Position numbers and translations under genes: made by a program. Shown piece after piece: positions 11,721-23,216 of a stretch of 64,000 bases of DNA. Source of the stretch: Pisolithus tinctorius (Eukaryota > Basidiomycota > Agaricomycetes > Boletales > Pisolithaceae); contig JANFAH010000004.1 of NCBI GenBank assembly GCA_024663395.1, forward strand, positions 1,984,001 to 2,048,000, read 5' to 3'. Below the pieces are notes generated by a model. That model was not told the DNA's origin and searched no databases. It was given only the letters and a program-made list of their open reading frames with translations. How positions within the stretch are numbered: the first letter of the stretch is position 1; the number at the start of each line of letters is the position of its first letter.

Positions 11721-11823
11721 GGAATTAATGGGAGGACGCTGGGGGCGGGCGACCCCTCCTTGTCGGGTGGCGGTGACCTGCCAGAGCCCTGCCCCGCCTT
11801 GAGTTTTATTTTCACGGCGAAGG

Positions 11824-13056
11824 ATGCTCTCCGCCTCGCACTTCACTGGCACGCCGCCTGTCCACCCGCTGTCCAACCCACCTGGCATTCAGGTGTCAGC
11901 GGCCCACAGTGTACACTCACACCACCACTTCTCTCAAGAGCAGCAGCATGGCATGTCCACCGGCGTCCTGCCCACCCCGCCCTCCTCGCCCGCCGCCTTT
12001 GGTCTTCACCCAATTGAAAACACCCTGTCGCTCCTAGAGTCCCTCGTAGCTTTCTATCACCAGGAACGCATGTGGGTATACAGAACACGAGCCCAGCTCG
12101 AGATGGATATGATGCAACGCGTCGAAGAGGCAGCCGCAAACGACGCCGTCTCTGCGATCGGCGAGGCAGAGAATGAAGGCAGGCGATCAGGCTCATCGTC
12201 GCCTCATCAGAACACATCCCAGTCCTCCCCACAGGCGCAGTCCGACTCACAGGCCTCCCAGCAGCCAAGCGCTACATCCCCCCAAGGCACTTCCCCTTCA
12301 CCACCCACCAAATGGCTCAAGCGCAAGAAGGCCTTCAACCTTCGTCTCGAAGGCATATCCACCAGCAGAGGTGGTTTAAGTAGGCCCCGCCCTTACCCCC
12401 CACATCGTCCCCGCCAAGGTTCCAGCCTCAACCCAGCTGGCCCACAGCCACCGCCCATCCAACCACCACATGCCTTCTATCCCCCGCCCGCTCCCAACCA
12501 CATCCCGGGGCCAGCAACAACCACCCTCACTTCTCCTTATCTTTGCCACCCCTCCTTTGCTACTACATTCGGCCCGCCCTCTTCTACACAAGCACCCACA
12601 TATTCTCAAGCACCCACACAATCCACCATTCCCGATTCTCACCAGGCAGCCATCCCATTGGTTCTTGGCGCAGGTGGACGTGAACCCTGCGTACAAGTAT
12701 TGGAAATGTTTGAAAAAATGATGCAGGCTCGCATGGAGAGTTGCGAGCGTGTCAGTCGAATGGTCAGGAGTGCCGCCAATCTGGGTGCATCCAATGCGTC
12801 CGTCAGCGGTCCTGTTGGTGCACCTGGCCTTGCAATGAATATGCCCACCGTCAGCGGCCCTGTGGGTGGTCCGGGAATAGGTGGTCCCGTTGGCCTGACG
12901 ATGAATAGCTCCCACAGCGTAACGATGACGCCGATGGGAGTGGTGCCTACCGCAGAAACCTACGCATCAGGCATGATGCAGGGGACTGTATACGGCACGC
13001 AGGAGCAGGAGCAATCCCAGACGCAGGATTTTCCGATGGGTGTTGCTATGGGTTGA
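11824..13056 (+). CDS. Low-complexity Pro/Ser/Gln-rich hypothetical protein, 410 residues
   Basis: One intronless frame from an ATG at 11824 to a stop at 13054-13056, unusual in this intron-rich window. A short ordered segment near residues 65-100 (ENTLSLLESLVAFYHQERMWVYRTRAQLEMDM) looks helical. A second at about residues 280-325 (VLEMFEKMMQARMESCERVSRM) also looks helical. Between them lie long Pro-, Ser- and Gln-rich stretches, one basic patch (KWLKRKKAF), and near the C-terminus a degenerate VSGPVG.PG tandem repeat. A PTPPSSP motif near residue 50 is a typical proline-directed kinase site. I do not recognise a family; a nuclear or signalling role is possible but unproven. Confidence 0.65.
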   Translation: MLSASHFTGTPPVHPLSNPPGIQVSAAHSVHSHHHFSQEQQHGMSTGVLPTPPSSPAAFGLHPIENTLSLLESLVAFYHQERMWVYRTRAQLEMDMMQRVEEAAANDAVSAIGEAENEGRRSGSSSPHQNTSQSSPQAQSDSQASQQPSATSPQGTSPSPPTKWLKRKKAFNLRLEGISTSRGGLSRPRPYPPHRPRQGSSLNPAGPQPPPIQPPHAFYPPPAPNHIPGPATTTLTSPYLCHPSFATTFGPPSSTQAPTYSQAPTQSTIPDSHQAAIPLVLGAGGREPCVQVLEMFEKMMQARMESCERVSRMVRSAANLGASNASVSGPVGAPGLAMNMPTVSGPVGGPGIGGPVGLTMNSSHSVTMTPMGVVPTAETYASGMMQGTVYGTQEQEQSQTQDFPMGVAMG

Positions 13057-13225
13057 AGTCCGGAGTTGTGGTTAAAGTTGACAGGTTTACGCAGGTCTTA
13101 TTTTTTCTGTTCACCTTGCTTCTCGTTGCTATTCCGTGGCTATCGTGTATCAGTACTCTTGCTTATGTAAGGGATGAGTCCGTGTCTGTCTGCGCTGCGG
13201 CTGTCCACCTCGTCAGCGTCCATCC

Positions 13226-14720
13226 ATGTCCATCCGATATGCACCTGTTCCAAATCCTCGCACTGAACCAGACGCAAATGCAGAGCTCGACGCCGCTTTC
13301 GACGACAGTGACGATGAAGCCATCGACGAGTCCCATCCCTTGCGTCGTCCCACGCCGTCTTCCGAACTGAACCAACCTCAATGGAACGACCATCTGCAGG
13401 AGCAGTCGGCTCTGACATACGATTTCGACTCCCCCATTCCAGATTACGACCAACCTCCTCCGGGATCACCACCACCTCCTACTGCTTTTGCATTACCAAA
13501 TTCCATAGGAAACAACAACGGTACCATCCCCACGTTCACACCCAATGACATCCCACGGACACATCCTTCCTGGTGGAAAAGGGCCACCACGTCACTCTTA
13601 CCAAACTACCTCATCTCCCGCTTCAGAGTCGATGTTTCACCTCGCGGTAGTAGGCCCGTGATGGGCGGGGGAACAGGGAATGACGGTGTTTTCAACAACA
13701 TTACTGCCAAGCCTTCCACCTCTGGAGTTCGTGTTCAAGATGGTCAGTAGATCGTAATCTTACTTTCATTGCGTGTCGATCAATCCTCATTGGTCGTATG
13801 CAGGTGATGACGTCTACATCGTTCCCGAAGACTCCTCTGCCATTCCTCCGCCTTCTTATGCATCCGCCCAGGCAGATGCCGTTCCCCCTTATCACACATC
13901 CACTCTCCTCCTCCCATCCTCCGATGGCCCTCTCACCCAGGGAAACATCATCGTCGATGCCCTCCCAACGGGTACATTATTTGCATTCCTCTGGAATGCT
14001 CTTGTCAGTACCACCTTCCAGTTCATCGGGTTCGTCCTCACATGGGTGATGGGTACGACCCACGCTGCGCGATACGGTAGCCGTGCCGGTCTCGGCATTA
14101 CCCTCATTCAATGGGGTTTGGCTCTTCGTTCACGCTTGGACGAAGTCGGGTCGTGGAACCAGCCGACTTTTGCGACGGCCAAAGAAGCGGATGAGTACTA
14201 CCAAGACACGAGTCGCTACAATGCCTCATCCATCGAACAACCGAACGCTCCCAGCGGATCCCAGACAGACGATTTTTCGTGGAAAGGCGACGTCGCCCTT
14301 ACCAGCCCGATGGCAACGGAATGGCTCTCATTTTTCCTCATGACAGCAGGTTGGTTTCTCTTGCTGACATCTACCCTTGGATTCTGGCGCGTGAAACGTT
14401 GGGAGAAGTCGATTCTCGCACCATCAAATCCGTCGCCTGATCTTCCGCCCCCACCATTGCAAACTCACGCAAGGTCCTTTTCCGAGGTTGATGCAGACAC
14501 GGAGATGCCTTGGCCATCATTTCTGGCGCCTATGATGCAGAGCATTGGATCCCACCGATGGTCACGCCGTCGACGAGACGCTCGCGGTGTGAATGGAGGC
14601 GCTGAGGTACAGGAGCAAATAGTTTTGTCCACTGACCCTGAAAGAGCTCGGAGGACAAGAGATTTTCTTGATAGGGAGCGAGCCATGCATGAAGAATTGA
14701 GATCAATGGGGATAGTTTAA
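13226..14720 (+). CDS. BSD2: Bsd2/NDFIP-type membrane adaptor for Rsp5 ubiquitin ligase
   Basis: Two exons joined across intron 13743-13803 (VRVQD-GDDVYIVPED). The N-terminal cytosolic half is acidic and Pro-rich. At about residues 200-225 it carries PPPSYASAQ and VPPYH; the first is a PPxY motif for WW domains of the HECT ligase Rsp5/Nedd4. Three hydrophobic segments follow: LFAFLWNALVSTTFQFIGFV, a short one around GLGITLIQWGLAL, and WLSFFLMTAGWFLLLTSTLGF. That order matches the Ndfip/Bsd2 family of Golgi/endosomal adaptors that send metal transporters and misfolded membrane proteins for ubiquitination. The C-terminus is charged and ends at 14718-14720. Its gene is convergent with the PheRS beta gene. 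Confidence 0.82.
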
Positions 14721-14973
14721 CACCGACTGGGGGAGGTGGATCTACATAGCTTTGGTTGACATGTGGATACACGAACAGTATACCATGCATGTACTTGGTT
14801 TCAACCTGATCATCGACTCGGACACATGGCCCCAACAGAGCACCAGCTGCGCGTCTTGTATACTCTACATTATTTTAGACATCACCATTTTTTTCGAGTA
14901 CATATGTTATACTGCACATCGTCGGATGTATACAAGAACTGTGTGGCTTGTTTGATATAAGCCTTGACGCGGG

Positions 14974-17328
14974 CTACGATCTCTTTAGAAACACCTCCAC
15001 ATTGAATTCTAGGGCAGAACATGGATAGGTGATTTCAAAATTCGACAGCACGGTCGGATGCAGAACGCCGAGGGTGCCTATCTTGATGTCTCTTGAGGAG
15101 GGAGGTATAATGCCCCCATTCATTTCATCGGCCAGGTGAACAAGCTCAGATTTACAGACTGGAAGAGGGCGGAAGTAAAGATCGGCAGCTCGGCCAGGGA
15201 AGTAGGCTGGATCTATTCCGCGAGAGTCAGCGCTGCGTCAACGCAGTATACAGGGAGGGAAAGTACCATTCCCCTCAACGATGTAGTATCCGCGCTCACT
15301 GGTATGATCCGTGCTCGTGATACGCGGAACTTCGAGCATGCGCATCGCGCGGTCGAGTAAGCCGTGAATAACTTCGAAACCGGCTGTCTTTGAGCACCAC
15401 AGTGCAGCAGCATGCCGCTCGTTACGCGCTTGTTTCTCCTGCGTTGCATCTTTGAATACTACATCGGAAACCTCGAACAAACGAATTGGCAGTGCGTGAG
15501 AACGGTTCTCGCGGACGGTCTTGAGCAGGCCAGGGAGGAGGGAAGTGCGCACGACCTGGAACTCAAGAGTTTTGGGGTTTGCAATTCTCACTGCAAGCGT
15601 TCCAGGATCGGGGCGATTCATGAAAGCAAAATTCTCGTCGTGGGAGCACTGACTTGGTGTGTCAACGTCTCATGCACTGAGCTTGAAAGGCAGAAGTCAT
15701 ACCAAAATAAGGGGAAGCGCCTCCACCCACCCAGCCATCGCCCATTCTCGTCGTATAACGTCTGCTAGACGGGATATCGGCAGCGGCTGCGCAATTGTAC
15801 TTGTTTTGGGAAAGATGTCCGGAAGGTTGTTGTATCCATACGCAACAGCAGCGTCCTCTACGATGTCGCATTCGTGGAGGATGTCCGGGCGCGTACACGG
15901 AATATCAACCGTGATCTCATCTGTATATCCTGGATTAGAAGAAGGCGCAGTATTCAGGGTGGGATTAAGAGTCATCCGCGTAAGGAGTCGGGCTATAGCG
16001 GGGACAGAAAGGGAAAGACTCGTGCAGGAGTTGATGTAAGAGGCACGCGCTGTCGTAGTGCGTGGGGAGATATCAGGAGATATACGTGCCGATCCATCAG
16101 CAAAGACGAGCTTCACGGGCTCGATTCTAAAACAGATGAGCCGGCTGGCATCAAACGAGAGCCATACTCACGTATATGGTTCCTCGCAATACTCTGAAAA
16201 CATCGTCGCGACCATATTCACAACTATCTGTAGTTTCGTCTCATCTGTAGCGGTCACTTCAATCAACACGTTCCGCGTGTTCAGGGATATTTTGCTGTGC
16301 TCCGAGTTAATAATCGGAGGGAGAGAGAGTACACGATCTTTTGAGTCATAAATAATCGGGTACACTGGTGCATCACGAATGATGGGTAGGAAACGGGAGA
16401 CGTGTTTATCGCTCTGTGCCCTTGGTGAATGATCAAGAAACGGTTTGCTGCATAACAACATACATCGTAGATCGTCATCAGTTCCTTTGCTGTATATTCG
16501 ACACTCTTTCCAAGAGCCTTGAACTTGATTTTTTCGGGATCACGAGCTTCGAAACGGAAAGGTCCTTCGATTGTATCCAAGTCATGGGTACCAATAGCAG
16601 CAACCCAACGACGCCGACCGATATTCTGGTTGAGTTTGTCCTGAAGGTCGATGAAAGACTTGTAGGAACGGGGTGTAAACGCGATGTTTCGCAAAATAGC
16701 ACATGCAATGAGGGGACGGACACGCTGTGTCTGTTCGAATACGGTGATGAGCATATGCGAAATAAACGCTGTCAGTAGTCGACGTACCTCTGGATGGATG
16801 TTCATGGTAATTAGGTTTTGCTCGCCACCAGGAGGGTAGACAAGTTTGTATTGGGGAGCCTCCTGTCGCTCGAGGAAAACACCCAATGCACGGGATATGC
16901 CTTCTATGCAGAGAAGATCATATCTTCAAGCGACGTCAAAATGACTGAGAGCCCAAGTCGACCATATTCTGACCTGTTGGCTGGGACTTCAATCTTGAGT
17001 TGCTGGAGGCTACGATGAGCCAAAGGGAAACGGATCGCAGGATATTGTACATACCGGACGTTCCGCTGGAAGTCCATTCTTGATCGCTGCTTCTACTTCT
17101 TCTGTTGTCTATCGCGGGGGCTCGTTCGGACCTGATCGAGCAGAAAAGAAAGAAACACGAACGTCTTCGTCCAGCTCTAATCCATATTCAAAGCAAAGTC
17201 TATCAAACTCATCCGTGGCTGCATAGGCGTCGATCAGTGAAATGTATGCAATGATCAGCGGGCAACGTACTATACTGCTTCCCGAGCCTCTCAAAAAGAT
17301 CAGCCTTGTCTACAGGAACAGTGGGCAT
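14974..17328 (-). CDS. FRS1: Phenylalanyl-tRNA synthetase beta subunit, cytosolic
   Basis: The ATG at 17328-17326 gives MPTVPVDKADLFERLGKQY, and across an intron TDEFDRLCFEYGLELDED, the standard start of eukaryotic PheRS beta. Downstream exons give LKIEVPANR, then YDLLCIEGISRALGVFLER and the B3/B4 editing-domain region (RRRWVAAIGTHDLDTIEGPF, KFKALG). These are followed by the catalytic-like core (TLEFQVVRTSLLPGLLKTVRENRSHALPIRLFEVSDVV). The C-terminus HPTVLSNFEITYPCSALEFNVEVFL is typical, with the stop at 14976-14974. The subunit edits misacylated tRNA and pairs with the alpha subunit as an alpha2-beta2 enzyme charging tRNA-Phe. The alpha gene lies only 2.2 kb further right on the same strand. 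It diverges from EMC10 across about 250 bp. Confidence 0.93.
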
Positions 17329-17576
17329 CCTGGAGAACTAATTGTCCTCAGCTACTGGTGACGATGGCGATTGCGAGCTAACGCGATACAAATCTCGCGC
17401 GAAATTTGGGGTTATCTTCTGAGTACGAGTCAGGCAGGGAAGGTTCCCCCCGGACACCCCTCGCCTAGACCGGGGTCTCACAACATCCTGTTCTTGACCG
17501 TACGGTACGTTTGTTCAAAAGTAAGTCATGACACGTTCCTCTCTGCAGTCGACCTGATTCGTTTCTAATGTGAGGA

Positions 17577-18441
17577 ATGCGACCGCTTTTTCACTTACTC
17601 GCCACACTCTGGCTTTGTTCCGTATCGCAGGCGTACGCCCAGGATGCACCTACACAACTCTACATTCATCACCGTATGGTCCATCCAAATCTCCCAGTAA
17701 CATACTGGTCCAATTTTGGGTCCATTAGTATCCCTCACCCATCCTCTATTTCGCCGTCTGGTACACCGGTGACATTCACCCCATCCGAAACCTTGCTCGA
17801 TGACCTATCCGAGTTCGCGGAGAGCGTGGATCCAGCGCTCGAGGAGTCTCTATACCAGGTAGCCGTGGGGAGACCTGAGCTATCAGAAGGGATATGGCCT
17901 ATGTCAGTCATGAAGGGGGTGAGTGTAGCGTCTTCGGCTCTACGGTTCCAAATTGAATAAAGTCAAGTGTCTGATGTCGACGTCGACGTCATCCAGTATC
18001 ACAATTCACCTGTCTCCCTCTGGCGAGGTGTTGGGACTAGACTATTTTCTCTCGTCTATTCCCCCAAACGGTTTATGCCCTCCGTCCTCGGAAACGACTA
18101 ACTCCTACCCAGTGCACAATACGACCGTTTTCGTCAAGATACCCAGCTCACCGCCGTCGTATGTCATAATTTGGTGTTGCACACTCACAGCTATTGATGC
18201 CTTTCGTAGACCAAGGCTACGTGCGCCACCTCCCTTGACACCAGAAGGTGTACCGGTTTCCCCTGTCCCTGAAAAGACTTTCTTGCAAAAGTATTGGGTA
18301 TACATAGTTATAGCCCTTGCTGCCCTGCGTATGTATCGACTGATGTATCTTACTGAACGAAATCTAACATTACGTCTAGTGATCTCAGGACCGCCAGAAG
18401 AACCTGCGGCAAGCGGGAATGGACCCAAGGCTGCGAATTGA
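17577..18441 (+). CDS. EMC10: ER membrane protein complex subunit 10
   Basis: Starts at ATG 17577 with a signal peptide (RPLFHLLATLWLCSVSQAYA). Exons are joined across intron 17919-17967 (SVMKG-CLMSTSTSSS) and two more. The lumenal part contains SITIHLSPSGEVLGLDYFL, matching the EMC10 core. The C-terminal exons give TPEGVPVSPVPEKTFLQKYW and a single membrane segment (VYIVIALAALLI) before GPPEEPA, typical of fungal EMC10. The stop is at 18439-18441. EMC inserts moderately hydrophobic helices into the ER membrane; EMC10 is a peripheral or single-pass lumenal subunit. The gene sits between the two PheRS subunit genes but on the opposite strand. Confidence 0.85.
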
Positions 18442-18711
18442 CTGGACAGTTGCGAAAACTCCGTGTCTGGAGCTGTGGGGTTGTAGTCGGAAGGGATATC
18501 TCATTTTTGACCCAGTTGTTAGCTTCAGTAGAGAGACTGGGACGGCGTGCGCAGCTCCATCTACGATATTTCCCCGAATTTGCACCGAGACTGGTGCGGA
18601 AGGCTGTTATCCAAATCTGTGAGTGACTGGGTTCACATGCCATGCTCGTGGTGAGGTCCGTAGGGCGATTGAGATAACTACACATGGAGATCCGCAGTCC
18701 ACTAGCCGAAG

Positions 18712-19398
18712 ATGCCTGCTTTCATTCGTCCAGCAACGACGGCCGACGAGCCAGCGCTCTCCAGAATCTGTCTTCTGACAGCCGATGCTGGTGTCTCTGC
18801 TGAGGGTATACATGCTTATCCTGAGCTTCCTGGACTGATCTATGCTCTCCCCTACGTTAACCTCCCCGGTACCTGGGCATTCCTCCTCGTTGATGAGCCC
18901 CTTGAGGATGGTGAGAACGAAGACGTGGTGGGATATTGTATCGGTTCGCTCGACACTCGCATCTTCGAAGCGGCGGCATCTGAGAGATGGTGGCCGCCCC
19001 TTCGCGCCCAGTTCGGGCCTCTCTTGGAACCCAACCAACGGGTAGAGCCCCCGCTCAAGCAGGCGGACCGCACGTACATTGACACCATTCTCGACTTCAC
19101 CCCAGCATCTGACGCTCAGATGAAGTTCTCTCCTGCACATTTACACATAAACATTTTGCCTTCGCATCAGAATAAGGGGTATGGAAAACAACTAATTGGG
19201 AGGGTGATACGATATTTGAAGGAGCAAGGCATGGCAGGGGTATGGTTACAGATGGACTCCAGGAACGTGAAGGCAGCGGGCTTCTACTCGAGACTTGGGT
19301 TCAGCCTCGTGGAGGGCGCACCTCCAACTGTAGTAGGAATCACAGTCGAACAATGGGAAGAGAAGTGGGGGGAATTGGATGACGAGCCATCTCATTAG
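18712..19398 (+). CDS. GNAT-family N-acetyltransferase, 228 residues
   Basis: A single intronless exon from ATG 18712 to the stop at 19396-19398. The start MPAFIRPATTADEPAL is the beta1-alpha1 of a GNAT fold. The acetyl-CoA loop appears as HQNKGYGKQLIGRVIRYL (Q/R-x-x-G-x-G/A) at about residues 156-175. It is preceded by the beta4 strand HLHINILP and followed by LQMDSRNVKAAGFYSRLGF, the usual NxxAxxFYxxxGF helix. The substrate is not predictable; the best matches I recall are fungal putative acetyltransferases that resemble the acetyltransferase-like region of O-GlcNAcase. Convergent with the PheRS alpha gene, 128 bp apart. Confidence 0.85.
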   Translation: MPAFIRPATTADEPALSRICLLTADAGVSAEGIHAYPELPGLIYALPYVNLPGTWAFLLVDEPLEDGENEDVVGYCIGSLDTRIFEAAASERWWPPLRAQFGPLLEPNQRVEPPLKQADRTYIDTILDFTPASDAQMKFSPAHLHINILPSHQNKGYGKQLIGRVIRYLKEQGMAGVWLQMDSRNVKAAGFYSRLGFSLVEGAPPTVVGITVEQWEEKWGELDDEPSH

Positions 19399-19526
19399 TA
19401 GTCTACGGTACTCGCCAGTGTCTGATTCCTCGTTTTGCCTGCTGGTATCGTCACTCTGCTTCAACTTGAACACCAAGTTACCCTCCTACACTACTTATGT
19501 GCCGGTTGTCTTCCTGCGCTATTGGT

Positions 19527-21540
19527 CTAAAACATGACAGCTGGCGAAGTCTCTACACCCTCGATCGACGTCTTGTGACCGACGAGGGTCCTTATGTTAT
19601 TGATGCCATATCTGTTAAGGTCGATTAGCATCTGCTGGGATAGGATACGCATGCTGTCTCACCGAATCATCGTTGGCCGCTCAAGGCTGATACCCCAACC
19701 GTGCACGCGCACATCCTTCGGCAAGCCCATGGGCTCCAACATTTCCGCGCGAAACATGCCACTGTTCCCAATTTCCACCCACTTTTGTAGCATGGGGTGG
19801 AAGGCGAATATCTCCAGTGACGGCTGCACCGCCGGTAAATAAATTTTCATGTATTGTCAAGAACACCCACCTCTGTGTATGGGTTATAGGCCGGTTTGAA
19901 CCGCAGATCCGTCACACCCATTTTCTTAAAGAAAACTCTCATAAACCCTGTGACGAATCTGAGGATTAGTGACTCCCTTAGACCTTTGCCAACTCACCGA
20001 TCAGGTCAGCCAACGTCAAATTTCTGTCAGCAACTACTCCCTCCACCTGATGGAACTCTGCAAGGTGTGTTGCGTCCATTGTTTCATTTCTGAAAACCCT
20101 GTCAATACTGAAGAGCTTTGCAGGACGGAATCCATCCCCTCCGGAGTCGCCAACGTTTCCATGTTCATCTATGGTTTCCCCTCTGCACCTCGCGGCTAAC
20201 TTGTACAACATCGCACCTGAAGTCGCAGTTGTGTGTGTACGTAGGAGAAGTTTATGCGACTCCTCGTCCGACCATGGTGTCCGATAGCCAATCGATCCAT
20301 AGCCACCTTTCTCATGTACGGTGGCTACCCTCTTGTAGTAATCTTCAGGTGGTCTTAGGGATGTCGAAGGGTCTACAGAGGTATTCTAAGCGGCGGTCAT
20401 CGACTGAAAAGAAAACAAACCAGAAAGGTAGAAAGTATCTTGGAGTTCTCGTGCTGGATGGAGCTGTGGCACGAACAAAGTATCGAAACACCAGAACCCG
20501 GACTCGACAAAGGAGTTCGTCGGCATTTCCTCGAAACTGGGATAACTTTTCATAGCACGAGAAAATAATTCCGACCACCAAGACGTACCCCATTTCAAAA
20601 AAGATATTCCGAATTTCTTCTCGCACCTTTAGAAGTGGGTGGAATGCTCCGCCTGACGTGGGTATTCCATCCGCTTCGAAATTGTATTTCTTGAACGTGG
20701 CGCTCTTCCATGACCCTCTTCTGCGCATTAGTACTAGATCAAGAAGCTATCGTAAGACGCACGATGTGAGCATATCAACAGTCAAATCTGTCTCGGGTTT
20801 CGCAATCGACGTGCTGAAATTGGGGCCTTTATGGACAGTGAACCATTGACCTTTCCTAAGACCCAGGTTGATACAGTGCTGTGTGGCTCGATATGGAGAT
20901 AAAGTACCTTTGGACGATCAACTTCCGTTTTCTTAGTTCTGCGACGGCTTTCTCGCCAGCCTTCAAGGTTCCTGTAGAATCCACCTCACGCAACTCGAGT
21001 TGAGTAATATCTTGAATGGTAGGTACCTGAGCGATGCGTTACAAGAAAAATGGCAGAAGTCGAATCAATCAACCCACCGCCTTCACGAATCCGCTGCCCT
21101 CTCTTGTGATCCACCCGTTCTTGAAAGCACGGCTTTGCCCCACTTTCGCGGCTTCGTCGCCGATCTTTCTTTTAAGGTCTTGTACACCAATGGGTTCCCC
21201 TTCGCCTTTAATCGGTAGGGCTGCCCAGACACGCGCCTCATGAGAACCTTGAAGGACGATTTGTGCACCTTCTGGTGTGAGCACATGGGAAGACGTCTCA
21301 TGTGTTTCGTAGGATATCATCTACAGAATCGAAACTAAGAAATGAGCGTGCACGTCGTAGTGGATCACCTCTATGTACCTCGCGACTTTGCAGAGAGTTC
21401 AGTGCACCGAGGACGGCGATCTGAGCGTCCTGACTAGCTGCAGGGCCCGTTTGTCCAGGGATGACGAGTGCCCTCGTATCATGGATGACTGAAAGCTGAT
21501 TTAGCGTATCCAATATAAGCTGCTGGAGAGCTTCAGCCAT
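19527..21540 (-). CDS. FRS2: Phenylalanyl-tRNA synthetase alpha subunit, cytosolic
   Basis: The ATG at 21540-21538 gives [19 protein letters not shown]. An N-terminal winged-helix DNA/tRNA-binding region follows ([37 protein letters not shown]). The class II catalytic core follows: [22 protein letters not shown] (motif 1 region), [54 protein letters not shown] (motif 2) and [20 protein letters not shown] (motif 3). The stop at 19529-19527 follows [11 protein letters not shown]. It is the catalytic subunit; with Frs1 it forms the alpha2-beta2 enzyme. Its promoter (21541-21657) is shared with PEX2 and contains CACGTG at 21595. All residues of the three class II motifs that I can check look intact. 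Confidence 0.93.
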
Positions 21541-21594
21541 GGTGGTTTCGTTGCAGTGATTGAGTGGACGAGTCAGGTTATCTCATCTCGACTG

Positions 21595-21600
21595 CACGTG
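21595..21600. promoter_or_regulatory. CACGTG E-box in FRS2/PEX2 divergent promoter
   Basis: CACGTG lies in the 117-bp spacer between the ATGs of the PheRS alpha gene and PEX2. It is flanked as GCACGTGATC, so only the core and the following A match the longer TCACGTGATTTG element found elsewhere. Confidence 0.35.
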
Positions 21601-21657
21601 ATCTTATGAGGGTGACTCCCGCTAATACTGGCACTGATATTGGTAGTGTAATACACC

Positions 21658-23139
21658 ATGACCAGCAGGGTTCCGTCGAGCTCTCCGTGGCCCGCGAGAT
21701 GGCAGGAAGCCTGGGATGCTTCTCAGCCAGCGTTGGACTCGATTCGAGGTTCACTGAGCTCGCATGACGCACCAAGTCCTCGTCCCCTTCGCGTCAACCA
21801 AATGGACTCCGAGCTCCTAGATCAACAATTGGTACATCTACTATGCGAGCCTCTGCAAAGGGCTCTCGGAATCGCGAACGTACGAAGTTCCCCGTGCAAT
21901 ACGCTTGTTCTGACAATTGCAACAGGCAGCATTAAAGACACGCTTTGAGCCGGAATTGACCTTGCTCGTTCAGGTCGTCCTTTATAAGTTCTCGGTCTGG
22001 AATCTCGGGGCGACCTATGGGGCAAAACTTCAAGGCCTTTCATATAGTGTCCCAAAAGACACGAAAGGTCCATTGGCCCGTAAGCACCAGTATTGACCAC
22101 ATGTGCCATGCTAAGATGAACAATCCAAAGCCTCGGGACTTCGGCGGCGCACACTCATCATGCATGGCGCTCTCACGATATTGTTACCTTACTGTTACAA
22201 TCGCTTAAGGACTGGTGCACTTTCTAGAGCCTGGCCTGATGCGCCATCAAGTGACAAGCGACGCATAGCTTGGAAAACCCTCGCGCATCTTGAGACCACT
22301 CATGCACTGGCTGCTCTCCTTAATACAATGGTTTTCCTATGGAACGGCCGGTGAGTCATGAAGCAGCCGAACTACTGATCTACCTACCCTTCAGCAACAG
22401 GTACCGCAGTTTGGCCGATCGTCTTTTGAACTTGTCATTGGTCTCCACGAGAAGTAAAATCACACGGGAGATCAGCTACGAGTTTATGAACCGCCAGATG
22501 GTCTGGCATGCTTTTACAGTAGGCTCTACTTCCCCTGAACCCATCCCCACGTTCATCACTCGTGGATAGGAATTCCTGCTCTTTTTGGTTCCTCTCATAA
22601 GCCCAAGGACCCTCCAGCGGCGCTTTGCGAAGCTCTTATCACACCTGACGTCCGCAGTTCTCCCATCTTCCAACGACTACAAGGTCCAGCAGCGAAAACG
22701 TGGCAAATACGAGACACTACCAGCAGATCAATGTGCGATATGCGCGGAAAATGCATCATATACACTGGGTCTCGGTTACTCAAACACTCTAACGACTTTG
22801 GCGCCCTATTCCTCTGCCCAGGAGAGTATCTCCCACCCTGCTTCAGTCGACGAAGTACCTGCATTCCCGATTTATACCCCATACATCACGTCGTGTGGGC
22901 ACTTGTACTGTTATTATTGCATCTCTGAACGCATGATGCGTACGGCCGACGAGGGGTCGGAGACTGGCTGGGAGTGTCTGCGATGTGCAGAGCATGTTCG
23001 AAGCGCCGACAGGTGGGAAGCAGAGGTGTCGGTGGCCAGGGATTCCGCCTCAGGGAGTGATTACGAGTTCAGCAGCGAGTTCGGTAACACTGACCTTTCA
23101 GGAAGTGTTAGCAGCTACTTGGGATCTTTAACGGAGTAG
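21658..23139 (+). CDS. PEX2: Peroxin-2, RING-type E3 of the peroxisomal export machinery
   Basis: Starts at ATG 21658. Exon 1 ends with LQRALGIAN at about 21880; later exons give ALKTRFEPELTLLVQVVLYK, then LIMHGALTILLPYCYNRLRTGALSRAWPDAP, SKITREISYEFMNRQMVWHAFTEFLLFLVPL. These are characteristic of the Pex2 membrane domain. The C-terminal RING shows CAICAE, then SCGHLYCYYC and CLRCAE at about 22734-22995. Pex2, Pex10 and Pex12 form a membrane E3 complex that ubiquitinates the import receptor Pex5 on a cysteine for recycling. A Ser/Glu-rich tail of about 45 residues follows the RING and ends at 23137-23139. Convergent with the BRCT gene at only 77 bp. Confidence 0.88.
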
Positions 23140-23216
23140 ACATAATAATCAGACTACAAATATCCCTTCCTTCTACAGTCTGAACCATGCTACAGGTATA
23201 GTTACATGACAGCCCT

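Noticed and set aside
12780..12900. Repeat near the end of the 410-residue protein as a mobile or satellite element
   Set aside because: Only a degenerate VSGPVG-type amino-acid repeat inside one ORF; no DNA-level copies elsewhere in the window.
17968..18000. GTCGAC-type short tandem repeat (tcgacgtcgacgtc) as a regulatory element
   Set aside because: It lies in the EMC10 coding exon, encoding STSTSS; low-complexity coding sequence explains it.
14974..21540. FRS1-FRS2 as a bacterial-type operon or horizontally acquired pheST
   Set aside because: Both genes have fungal introns, eukaryotic-type sequence and separate promoters, with opposite-strand genes between them.
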